The notes under the pieces: generated by a model
The model's database searches: none
Seen by the model: the letters and a program-made list of their open reading frames with translations, nothing else
Told to the model about the DNA's origin: nothing
Position numbers and translations under genes: made by a program
In this document: in pieces, positions 43,729-51,443 of the stretch
Position numbering within the stretch: the first letter of the stretch is position 1
Layout: every line of letters starts with the position of its first letter
Assembly: GCF_000019965.1 (NCBI RefSeq)
Contig: NC_010571.1
Span: forward strand, 4,101,001-4,165,000
Source: Opitutus terrae PB90-1
GTDB taxonomy: Bacteria > Verrucomicrobiota > Verrucomicrobiia > Opitutales > Opitutaceae
DNA: 64,000 nucleotides
Direction: 5' to 3'

Positions 43729-44376
43729 TTACAGCGATTTCTTGGGCTCGATCAGACCGACCTCCAAGGCGTAGCGGGTGAGGCTGGCGACGTCGTGAAG
43801 GTTGAGCTTGCGCATCAAATTAGTGCGATGGTTGTCGACGGTTTTGATGCTAATACCGAGCTTCGCGGCGATCTCCTTGGTGCTGTGGCTCTCTGCCACC
43901 AGCTGGAGAATCTCGCGCTCGCGATCGGTCAGGAAATCCGCGGTGTTGCTGGCCGACGGATTGGCGACGACGTTGCGCAACAGCGCCGCCACGGCGGGGC
44001 CGAAGTAGGTGCCGCCACTCGCGACGGTCTCGAGTCCTTTCTTGAATTCGAACAGCCCCGCGGTCTTTTCGACGAAGCCATGCGCGCCGGCCTCGAGCAT
44101 TTCGCGGATCAGGACCGGATTCTCATGTCCGGAAAACACGAGCACGCGCATGCCCGACAGCTTCTTGCTGATCCGGCGAAGCAGGTCGACGCCGTTGAGG
44201 CCGGGCAGCTTGGCATCGAGCACCAGCAGGTCCGGTTTCACCTCCAGGCAGAGTGCGAGGGCGCTCTGGCCGTCGCCGCTTTCGCCCACGAGCTGGTAAT
44301 TCGCATCCAGCCGCAGGATTTCCACGAGCATTTCTCGGATGGCGGTTTGATCTTCGACGATGACGAGGCGTTTCAT
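43729..44376 (-). CDS. NarL/LuxR-type response regulator
   Basis: A 215-residue protein. The receiver domain is at 1-120 with acidic pocket E8/D9 and phospho-acceptor D54 (DLLVLDAKLPG). The LuxR helix-turn-helix domain is at 148-210: FLTDREREILQLVAESHSTKEIAAKLGISIKTVDNHRTNLMRKL. No histidine kinase gene lies near, so it is an orphan. It sits 64 bases after the Pal start on the same strand but with an intervening gap. Confidence 0.93.
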   Translation of the reverse strand: MKRLVIVEDQTAIREMLVEILRLDANYQLVGESGDGQSALALCLEVKPDLLVLDAKLPGLNGVDLLRRISKKLSGMRVLVFSGHENPVLIREMLEAGAHGFVEKTAGLFEFKKGLETVASGGTYFGPAVAALLRNVVANPSASNTADFLTDREREILQLVAESHSTKEIAAKLGISIKTVDNHRTNLMRKLNLHDVASLTRYALEVGLIEPKKSL

Positions 44377-44410
44377 GGAGGGGCCAGCGCCGGTGGAATG
44401 AAGGATGCAA

Positions 44411-44485
44411 TGGTGGGTTGGCCGGGATTCGAACCCGGAACCAACGACTTAAAAGGACGCTGCTCTACCGTTGAGCTACCAACCC
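44411..44485 (-). tRNA. tRNA-Lys (anticodon TTT)
   Basis: The minus strand gives a 75-base cloverleaf with a 7-bp acceptor stem (GGGTTGG/CCAACCC), D arm GCTC...GAGC, anticodon loop CTTTTAA, T arm CCGGG-TTCGAAT-CCCGG and an encoded CCA end. The anticodon stem (GCGTC/GTCGT) has one apparent T-T mismatch, which is tolerable. The anticodon reads Lys codons AAA and AAG. Confidence 0.95.
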
Positions 44486-44656
44486 CCAGCAAAGGAACAA
44501 GCAAAATGGGTTTTGCCTTCTGGCGTTGGCAAGCAGTTTTTGGCGGCACGTCCGGCGTTACGATTGACCGTCCCGGGCGTCATCGGTAAGCAATCCGGCC
44601 CGCCTAAAATCTTGGGAACAATCCAAAAATATACCCATCAGACCGAGGCAGAACGT

Positions 44657-45259
44657 ATGTCTTCCAAAGCGCAGGAAGTTGCCCTCGATCGCATCCTCGT
44701 GGACCGCTTCAAGAGCGGTGATCATGCTGCGTTCGATGAGATGGTGTCGCGCTATTGGGACCGGATCTACGCGATGGTGAACCAGCTGCTCCGCAACTCC
44801 CAGGACGCGGAGGAAGTCACCCAGGATGCTTTCATCCGCGCCCACCGCGGCCTCACCAACTTCCGCGGGGAGTCCGCGTTCTCCACGTGGCTGTACCAAA
44901 TCGCCACCAATCTCGCCCGCAACCGCTACTGGTATTGGTGGCGGCGGAAGCGCGACCAGTCGGTTTCGATCGATGCCCCCGTGAGCTCCGACAACGCCAC
45001 CACGCTCGCCGAGATCATTCCAGCCGAAGTCGAGACCCCCGACGACATCGCGGTTACGCAGGAATTCGTGAGCCGCATCGGGCGCGGCATGGAAAAGCTC
45101 AGCGCCAAACACCGGGAGATTCTCATTCTGCGGAATGTGAAGAATCTCTCGTATGAGGAGATTGCCGACATCCTCAACATCTCCGTCGGCACGGTTAAAA
45201 GTCGGATCGCCCGAGCTCGCGAGAGCCTGCGCAGTCGACTGGGGGAGGACTTCAAATGA
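44657..45259 (+). CDS. RpoE-like ECF sigma factor
   Basis: A 200-residue sigma-70 family protein; the start is the ATG at MSSKAQEVA. Region 2 is seen in FDEMVSRYWDRIYAMVNQLLRNSQDAEEVTQDAFIRAHRGL, then FSTWLYQIATNLARNRYWYW. Region 4 is at LSAKHREILILRNVKNLSYEEIADILNISVGTVKSRIARARESL, a clear helix-turn-helix. Its stop overlaps the next gene's start by four bases (ATGA). Confidence 0.93.
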   Translation: MSSKAQEVALDRILVDRFKSGDHAAFDEMVSRYWDRIYAMVNQLLRNSQDAEEVTQDAFIRAHRGLTNFRGESAFSTWLYQIATNLARNRYWYWWRRKRDQSVSIDAPVSSDNATTLAEIIPAEVETPDDIAVTQEFVSRIGRGMEKLSAKHREILILRNVKNLSYEEIADILNISVGTVKSRIARARESLRSRLGEDFK

Positions 45260-45918
45260 ACGACTCAAGATTCATCGAGCTGCTCAACCTCTACGTTGAT
45301 CACCAGATCAATGCCGAGGATGCGGCCTCGCTGGAAGCGGAGATCCAGCGCTCACCCGAGCGCCGCAAGATCTACCGGCAGTATTGCCAGATGCAGAAGG
45401 CGTGCGTGCTGCTCGCCGAGAATTTTCGTACCGAGGCGCCGGAGCGGGAACAGGTTCGCGCGCGCGCGGCTACGCACCGCCGCCAGCTGGCGCAGGTGGG
45501 TTACGTGGTGGGCGGACTGGCCGCGGCCGCCTGCGTGGCCCTGGTGCTGGTGATGAACCGTCAGCCGAGCGACCCCGCATCGCCCGCGGCGGCAACGGTC
45601 GTGGCCGTTGAAACGACCCGCGCGGTCGCGCCTGCGGCTGTCGACACACCCGCCGCGTCCACGCCGTTGTCGGAGCGCGTGGCGCTGCAGTCCGCGTTTG
45701 CCGGATTTGAATCCAGCACGCCGAATGCCCGCTTCGTCGTCAGCGGCGCCAACCAGGTGCCGCTGGACTGGATGGATCGGGTGCAATTGCGCAAGGTCAC
45801 CACGGAAGAGCTCTGGCTCGAGCAGCGCCCGAGTTCGCAGCCGGACGATTTGCTGTTCCGTAGTCCGCGGCGGTTTCAGGGGCCCGCGGAGATGACCGCG
45901 TGGCGATTCCAGAAGTAA
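45256..45918 (+). CDS. Anti-sigma-factor-like membrane protein
   Basis: A 220-residue protein that overlaps the sigma gene by ATGA. The N-terminus has the usual verrucomicrobial anti-sigma layout (FIELLNLYVDHQINAEDAASLEAEIQRSPERRKIYRQYCQMQKAC). One membrane helix lies near residues 78-98 (VGYVVGGLAAAACVALVLVM). An Ala/Pro/Thr-rich linker leads to an outer tail with RFVVSGANQVPLDWMDRVQLRKV. No full zinc-binding motif is seen. Translational coupling is expected. Confidence 0.82.
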   Translation: MNDSRFIELLNLYVDHQINAEDAASLEAEIQRSPERRKIYRQYCQMQKACVLLAENFRTEAPEREQVRARAATHRRQLAQVGYVVGGLAAAACVALVLVMNRQPSDPASPAAATVVAVETTRAVAPAAVDTPAASTPLSERVALQSAFAGFESSTPNARFVVSGANQVPLDWMDRVQLRKVTTEELWLEQRPSSQPDDLLFRSPRRFQGPAEMTAWRFQK

Positions 45919-45943
45919 CGCCCACCGTCAACGGGTGAGTTGT

Positions 45944-45968
45944 AAGGCGGGGTCGCTGACCCCGCCTT
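45944..45968. terminator. Hairpin downstream of the sigma/anti-sigma pair
   Basis: Perfect 11-bp stem (aaggcggggtc with gaccccgcctt) and a three-base loop, 26 bases after the anti-sigma gene's stop. The T tract is poor (tgctgtttctg), so it may be a weak terminator or the core of a class A palindrome. Confidence 0.6.
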
Positions 45969-46112
45969 GCTGTTTCTGAACGGCGCCGACACGCGTGCCG
46001 GGCGCGTCTTGCGGCGGGAGCACATGGGCCCACCGCGCTTGGAGAATCTCATCCCGCGGCGCCGACGAGCATCTCGAGGGCACGGCGCGCTACCTCGATC
46101 GCAGCGATCGGC

Positions 46113-46715
46113 TCAGCTTAGCGCTTTCTTGATCAGCGATTCCGTTGTGGCCGCCTCGCCCAGCGCGAGGCTGGCGCGGCGCACGGCCTCGTCGGCGTCC
46201 GCGGAGCGATAACCGAGCGCCACGAGCGCCGCCACGGCGTCGCGGTGTGCACTCGCTCCCGGCGAGGCGGCCGCCGCCGGTTGGGTCGCGAGACCCGGCG
46301 CAGCGCCGGTGGCACCGACCTTGGTGCGCAGTTCGACCACCAGCCGCTCGGCGGTTTTCTTGCCGATGCCCGGACATTTCGCGAGGCTCGCCACGTCGCC
46401 CATGCGAATGGCGCTTTCCAGGGAGGGAAGCGCGAGCCGGCTCATGATGCTCAGGGCCATCTTCGGGCCGACCCCCGTGACGTGCTCGATCATCAGCCGG
46501 AAGAAATCGCGTTCCGCCGGCGACGCGAAACCGTAGAGCGTCTGCGAGTCCTCGCGATAAATCACGAGCGTGTGGAGCTTCACGGCGGCGCCGGCCGCGG
46601 GCAGCCGCTCCGCCGTGGTCACGGGAATGTGGACCTCGTAACCGAACCCGGCGACTTCGACAATCGCCTGAAGCGGCGTGGCGGAAACGAGCGTGCCTTG
46701 GATCGAGGTGATCAT
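46113..46715 (-). CDS. ruvA: Holliday junction helicase subunit RuvA
   Basis: A 200-residue protein; ATG at MITSIQGTLVS is the family start, and 30 extra upstream residues are not family. Domain I has TPLQAIVEVAGFGYEVHIP. Two helix-hairpin-helix motifs lie in VTGVGPKMALSIMSRL and CPGIGKKTAERLVVEL. Domain III is AVAALVALGYRSADADEAVRRA. It is last in the dapA-dapB-ruvA run. ruvB and ruvC are not in this window. Confidence 0.95.
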   Translation of the reverse strand: MITSIQGTLVSATPLQAIVEVAGFGYEVHIPVTTAERLPAAGAAVKLHTLVIYREDSQTLYGFASPAERDFFRLMIEHVTGVGPKMALSIMSRLALPSLESAIRMGDVASLAKCPGIGKKTAERLVVELRTKVGATGAAPGLATQPAAAASPGASAHRDAVAALVALGYRSADADEAVRRASLALGEAATTESLIKKALS

Positions 46716-46744
46716 CGACTCGGGACCAGAGATGTAGGCCTCGG

Positions 46745-47479
46745 CTACCTCAGGCCGAGCACGTCTTGCATATCGTAGAGCCCGGCGGGCCGACCCGCGA
46801 TCCACTGCGCCGCGCGCAAGGCCCCGCGCGCGAGAATCGCGCGATCGCTTGCCTTGTGCGTCAATTCCACCCGCTCGCCGAGCGCCGCAAACACCACCGT
46901 GTGATCACCGATCACATCGCCGCCGCGCAACGAATGCATGCCCACCTCGGTCGACGTGCGCTCGCCGGTGATGCCTTCGCGACCATAGCGCAGCGCGTCC
47001 GGCGCGAGTTTCCGTTCCTCGAGAATAATTTCGGCCAGCCGCGCCGCGGTGCCGCTGGGCGCGTCTTTCTTGAAACGGTGATGCATCTCGATCACCTCGG
47101 CGTCGTAATTGCTGTCCAGCAGCGACGCGGCTTGGCGCGTGAGCGCAAAGAGCACGTTGACGCCCACGGAGTAGTTGCCCGACCAGACGCACGGCACGCG
47201 GGCTGCGAGTGCGATCAGTTCCGCCTTAACCGCCGCCGCATGACCGGTGGTGCCGATCACCAGGGCTTTTTTCTGGGCGAGGGCCTGGTCGATCACCGCC
47301 CGCGTGCCCGCCGGCGAACTGAAGTCGACGATCACGTCGCTCTGACCAACCGCGGCGGCGAGATCGTCGCCCAGATCGATCGCTGCGCCCACGGGCAGGT
47401 TAAATTCCCTGGCGGCGGCGAGCAGTGCCTGCCCCATCCGACCCTTGGCGCCGTTGATCAAAATACGCGGGGAAGCCAT
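46745..47479 (-). CDS. dapB: 4-hydroxy-tetrahydrodipicolinate reductase
   Basis: A 244-residue reductase of lysine/diaminopimelate synthesis. The NAD(P) motif is INGAKGRMGQAL at residues 8-19, then DFSSP and GTTGH. The substrate block is EVIEMHHRFKKDAPSGTA. The length fits the family. It lies 7 bases after dapA and 29 bases before ruvA. Confidence 0.96.
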   Translation of the reverse strand: MASPRILINGAKGRMGQALLAAAREFNLPVGAAIDLGDDLAAAVGQSDVIVDFSSPAGTRAVIDQALAQKKALVIGTTGHAAAVKAELIALAARVPCVWSGNYSVGVNVLFALTRQAASLLDSNYDAEVIEMHHRFKKDAPSGTAARLAEIILEERKLAPDALRYGREGITGERTSTEVGMHSLRGGDVIGDHTVVFAALGERVELTHKASDRAILARGALRAAQWIAGRPAGLYDMQDVLGLR

Positions 47480-47486
47480 GGTGGGA

Positions 47487-48380
47487 TCAACGACGCAGTC
47501 CGAGACCGGCGAGCGCCTTGGTCAGCACGGCAAGATTGGCGGCGCTCATCAGCGCGAGCGGCGGCCGCACCTCGTCAGATCCGATCACGCCGGCGCGGGC
47601 GAGCGCGACCTTGATCGGCGCGGGGTTCGGCTCGATGAACAGCGCCTTGAACAATGGATACAGCTGCCGGTGCACCTTCGCGGCCTTCGCAAACTCGTCG
47701 GCTCGCGCGAACTGCACCATTCGGCTCACCTCGCGCACGAACAGGTTCGAGGCGACGCTGATCACGCCTTCCGCGCCGACGGCCAGGAAGGGGAGGGTCA
47801 GCGAATCGTCGCCGCTCAACACCGTGATGTCCGAACCCAGCGCCTGCTTCAGCTGATCGACGCGATCAACGCTGCCGCCGGCCTCCTTGATCCAGCGCAC
47901 GTGTCGGTAGCGACGCACGAGTCGCTCCACGACCGGCACACCGATCTCTATGCCGCAGCGTCCGGGAATGGAGTAGAGCACGATCGGCCGGTCGGTGACA
48001 TCCGCGATCGCACAGTAATGTTGGAAAAGCCCCTCCTGGCTCGGCTTGTTGTAGTAGGGCGCAACCACGAGCATCGCATCGGCTCCCGCGTCATGCGCCA
48101 GCTTGGTGAGTTCGACGGCTTCGTGCGTCGAGTTCGAGCCGGTGCCGGCGAGCACCGGCACGCGCTTCCGCGCCGCGGCGATCACCGCCCGCACCACGTC
48201 CATGTGCTCCTCGTGGCTCAACGTCGGCGATTCGCCGGTCGTGCCGACCGGCACCAGGCCGTCGATTCCGCCTTTGATTTGAAACGCGACCAGTTTCTCC
48301 AGGTCGTCAAATGCGACGGCCCCCTTGCGGAAGGGCGTGACAAGCGCGGTGATCGTGCCAGTGAGCGGACGCTGTTTCAT
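47487..48380 (-). CDS. dapA: 4-hydroxy-tetrahydrodipicolinate synthase
   Basis: A 297-residue synthase. GLVPVGTTGESPTLSHEEH is the family's substrate block, YSIPGRCGIEI holds the catalytic Tyr, and IKEAGGS holds the Schiff-base Lys. It condenses pyruvate with aspartate semialdehyde. It starts the minus-strand run with dapB and ruvA. Confidence 0.96.
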   Translation of the reverse strand: MKQRPLTGTITALVTPFRKGAVAFDDLEKLVAFQIKGGIDGLVPVGTTGESPTLSHEEHMDVVRAVIAAARKRVPVLAGTGSNSTHEAVELTKLAHDAGADAMLVVAPYYNKPSQEGLFQHYCAIADVTDRPIVLYSIPGRCGIEIGVPVVERLVRRYRHVRWIKEAGGSVDRVDQLKQALGSDITVLSGDDSLTLPFLAVGAEGVISVASNLFVREVSRMVQFARADEFAKAAKVHRQLYPLFKALFIEPNPAPIKVALARAGVIGSDEVRPPLALMSAANLAVLTKALAGLGLRR

Positions 48381-48450
48381 GGAGTCTGGGCAAAGCAGCC
48401 TTGCTGAACATCGCAGGGCGATTTAGAGAATCCGCAACGCTAATCTACCC

Positions 48451-49554
48451 ATGTCCACCCTCACACCCCACACCGAAATCATCAACGATCTGCTCAAGCT
48501 CGCGGTGGACAGCGGCGTGAGCGACGTGATCATCAAAGCCAACAAACCGGGCTACGTGCGGCTGGCCGGCCGGCTCAAACCGGTGGAGATGGACCCGATC
48601 ACCAGTCCCGAGGCGCAGGCGTTCGTGGACGAACATGTGCCGGAGGTCTTCCGGCAGAAATGGGAGGCATCGGGACAGATCGACTTTGCTTATGCGGTCG
48701 AATCGATCGGCCGGTTCCGCGTGAATGCGTTTCACCAGCGCGGGCTCGTCAGCATCGTCATGCGTCACATCAAGAGCACCGTGCCGACGTTCGCGCAGCT
48801 CGGGCTCGACTTTGCCTCCGAGGCGCTGGTCCGGTTGGTGCAGGCGAAGGACGGCATCCTGCTCGTGTGCGGCGCCACCGGTTCCGGCAAGAGCTCGACC
48901 ATGGCGGCCATGCTGAACTGGGTGAATCAGAACATGGACAAGCACATCGTCACGATCGAGGACCCGATCGAATACACCTTCCAGGACGAGAAATCGCTTT
49001 TCCAACAGCGCGAGATCGGGCTCGACGTCTCGAGTTTCGACGAGGCCATCAAAGCCGTCCTGCGGCAAAACCCCGACGTCATTCTCATCGGCGAAATGCG
49101 TGACCGCGAGACGTTCGAGACCGCGATCTCGGCGGCGGAGACGGGCCACTTGGTTTTCTCCACGATGCACGCGGCAACGGTGGCGCAGTCGCTGACACGC
49201 CTGTTCGAATTCTTCCCGCCGGAAGAGCAGATCCAGGCGCGGCGGGCGATTGCCGGGTCGCTGCGCGGTTTCATCTGTCAGAAGCTCATTCCCGCGCTCG
49301 AAGGCGGTGGCCGGGTCGTCACCAACGAAATCCTGACCGCCGACGCCGTGGTGAAAAATCTGATCCTCGAGGGGCAGTTCGAAAAAATCCAAGGCATCCT
49401 CGAAGGCAGCGGCGACTCGAACAGCTACTCGTTCAACAAAGATCTCTACCGGCTGATCAAGGCCGGGAAGATCAGCAAAGCCGATGGACTCAGGTTCTCG
49501 CCGAACCCGCAGGCGCTCGACATGAACCTGAAGGGCATCTTCATGAAGACGTGA
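48451..49554 (+). CDS. PilT/PilU-like type IV pilus retraction ATPase
   Basis: A 367-residue ATPase. Walker A is GATGSGKSS at 141-149, the Asp box is IVTIEDPIEYTF, Walker B is DVILIGEMRDRETFE, and the His box is GHLVFSTMHAATVAQSLTRL. The C-terminus matches PilU/PilT (LNMKGIFMKT-like ending). Motility or DNA uptake by pilus retraction is expected. It overlaps the next gene by GTGA. Confidence 0.93.
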   Translation: MSTLTPHTEIINDLLKLAVDSGVSDVIIKANKPGYVRLAGRLKPVEMDPITSPEAQAFVDEHVPEVFRQKWEASGQIDFAYAVESIGRFRVNAFHQRGLVSIVMRHIKSTVPTFAQLGLDFASEALVRLVQAKDGILLVCGATGSGKSSTMAAMLNWVNQNMDKHIVTIEDPIEYTFQDEKSLFQQREIGLDVSSFDEAIKAVLRQNPDVILIGEMRDRETFETAISAAETGHLVFSTMHAATVAQSLTRLFEFFPPEEQIQARRAIAGSLRGFICQKLIPALEGGGRVVTNEILTADAVVKNLILEGQFEKIQGILEGSGDSNSYSFNKDLYRLIKAGKISKADGLRFSPNPQALDMNLKGIFMKT

Positions 49555-50489
49555 GCTGCGCCGGCGCGAGAGCTTGCGACCGATTGCTCATCGCCGCGGC
49601 GCTGCTGATGGCGCTGGGAGGTCAACTGACCGCTGCGCCGGAAACCAACGCCCGGGCGGACGGTGGAATCTCCGGTGCGAAGCGTGACTACGAAGCGCTC
49701 AAGGCGCCCGCTGAGAGCACGAGCGAGCGTCCGAAGATCGAGCTGCCCCCGGCTCCGACGTTGGAATTGAAGGCGGAAACGTCGATGCCGACCACCACGC
49801 TGCGCGGCAAAAAGTTGACGGAAGAAGAGCGTTTGCGGGAGCTGCAGCGCGAAAAAGAGAAATCGCGCAACTGGTTGATCGAAGCGATGGCGAAGCAGGA
49901 ACAACCCGCAGCCGCGGCAGCGGCGCCGGTCGAGACTCCAGCCGATGGCCACGCGGGCGAACTGGATCGCGCCGCAAAGCTGATGGCGATGCTCGATGCG
50001 ATTGCCACGTCCAAATCCGCGGGCGACCGAACGACGGCCGAGGCCGGCCCCGCTGCAGACCTGAAGGAGTCCTCGCCCGACGTGATCAATCCGCTGGATC
50101 GCTACATGGCTTCGTGGATGACCGCGGGCGACTTCAAGCTCCTGGCGCCGAAACCCGAGAGCGGTCCGGCCGGTGGCGCTGAGCTGCTCCAGTCGCTCGC
50201 GGACTCACCCGGCCGAGCCGCGGGCCAGCCGTTTGCCGATCTTGTTTCAACAAGTGGTCGCGGCGCAGCGATGGTGGAGAACCCGTATTTGCGAGACGCT
50301 CCGGCACTCGCGCCGCTCGCGGCAGATCTCGCGGAGCTCGCATCGCCGCCCACCGTCGTGCGCTCCAATCCGATCCCGCCGCTGATCGCGCCCGCCGCCC
50401 AGCCGGAGGCGCCGCCCCCGCCGAGCCTCAGCGAACAATTGAAGGCGCAGGACGACGCGAAATATTTCAAGCAACTGAAGCGTTTTTAG
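49551..50489 (+). CDS. Exported Ala/Pro-rich protein of unknown function
   Basis: A 312-residue protein; GTG 49551 overlaps the pilT-like stop (GTGA), pointing to coupled translation. A signal-like segment LLIAAALLMALGGQLTAAP comes first. The middle has a charged helix (LTEEERLRELQREKEKSRNWLIEAMAKQ). The rest is Ala/Pro-rich with short hydrophobic stretches and a Lys-rich end (QLKAQDDAKYFKQLKRF). No family is recognised. It could be a pilus-associated periplasmic protein. Confidence 0.6.
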   Translation: MSCAGARACDRLLIAAALLMALGGQLTAAPETNARADGGISGAKRDYEALKAPAESTSERPKIELPPAPTLELKAETSMPTTTLRGKKLTEEERLRELQREKEKSRNWLIEAMAKQEQPAAAAAAPVETPADGHAGELDRAAKLMAMLDAIATSKSAGDRTTAEAGPAADLKESSPDVINPLDRYMASWMTAGDFKLLAPKPESGPAGGAELLQSLADSPGRAAGQPFADLVSTSGRGAAMVENPYLRDAPALAPLAADLAELASPPTVVRSNPIPPLIAPAAQPEAPPPPSLSEQLKAQDDAKYFKQLKRF

Positions 50490-50535
50490 GGCTTGGATTC
50501 CGCGGGAACGGGCGATTGTCTCGCACGTTTTTACC

Positions 50536-51441
50536 ATGGCTTTGGCACTTTTGTTTGCAGGACAAGGCGCTCAGAAAGTCGGCATGGGGCAGTCGCTCTT
50601 CGCCAGCTCCGCGGCTGCGCGGGCGGTTTACGACGAGGCGAACCGCGTGCTCGGCTGGGACTTGGCCCGCGTCAGTTTCGAAGGCCCCGACGCCGATTTG
50701 ACGCAAACCCGCGTCTGCCAGCCGGCGCTGTTCGTGCACGGTCTGGCCTTGCTGGCGACGCTGCGGGAACAGCAAAAGCTGCCGGAGGTGAACTTCGCGC
50801 TGGGCCTGAGTCTCGGCGAGATCACCGCTTACACGGCGGCCGGGGTGTTCGATTTCGCCACCGGGCTGCGCGTGGTCGCGAAACGCGGCGAGTTGATGCA
50901 GCGGGCCTGCGAACAGACCACCGGCGGGATGGCGGCGGTCGTCGGCGAAGAGCGCGAAAAGGTTGCGGAGCTCTGCCGCGAGTTCGACGTCGAGGCGGCA
51001 AATTTCAACGCGCCGGGCCAAATCATCATTTCCGGCGAGAAGACGAAGGTCGAAGCCGCGGTTGCCGCCGGCAAAGCGCGCGGCATGAAGCGCGTGCTCC
51101 CGCTGAATGTCGCCGGCGCGTATCACAGCCGGTTGATGGAGCCGGCGCGCGCGGAATTCGCCAAATTTCTCGACACGGTGCCGTTCTCGACACCGGCGTT
51201 CACCGTCTTCACCAATACGACCGGCCAGTCGATTCGCGAGCCGGCCGCGCTGAAGGCCGCGTTGGTCAAGCAAGTCGTCTCCTCCGTGCTCTGGGAGGAC
51301 TGCATGCGCAGCGCCGTCGCCGCCGGTGCCACCGAGTTCTGGGAACTCGGGCCGGGCGCGGTGCTCGCGGGCATGGCCCGCCGCACCGACAAATCCTGGG
51401 TCGTGAAAAGCTACGCCGAGTTCGGCGACCTGAACGCCTGA
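50536..51441 (+). CDS. fabD: Malonyl-CoA:ACP transacylase
   Basis: A 301-residue enzyme of fatty acid synthesis. The nucleophile S92 is in GLSLGE, H197 in AGAYHSRLM. LLFAGQGAQKVGMGQ is the family start, and TNTTGQSI with WELGPGAVLAGMARR are later family blocks. lepA starts three bases later. The lepA frame stays open across this whole gene on the same strand but is a shadow. Confidence 0.94.
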   Translation: MALALLFAGQGAQKVGMGQSLFASSAAARAVYDEANRVLGWDLARVSFEGPDADLTQTRVCQPALFVHGLALLATLREQQKLPEVNFALGLSLGEITAYTAAGVFDFATGLRVVAKRGELMQRACEQTTGGMAAVVGEEREKVAELCREFDVEAANFNAPGQIIISGEKTKVEAAVAAGKARGMKRVLPLNVAGAYHSRLMEPARAEFAKFLDTVPFSTPAFTVFTNTTGQSIREPAALKAALVKQVVSSVLWEDCMRSAVAAGATEFWELGPGAVLAGMARRTDKSWVVKSYAEFGDLNA

Positions 51442-51443
51442 CG

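Noticed and set aside
44600-44656. ECF-type promoter (ggaac block at about 44613) before the second sigma gene, implying autoregulation.
   Set aside because: The -35-like block is present, but no convincing -10 partner at the right spacing could be read.
50493-51443. The lepA reading frame stays open for about 950 bases across fabD, suggesting a longer LepA.
   Set aside because: fabD in another frame has a full catalytic set and family length; LepA has its normal start at 51444. High GC keeps the shadow frame open.
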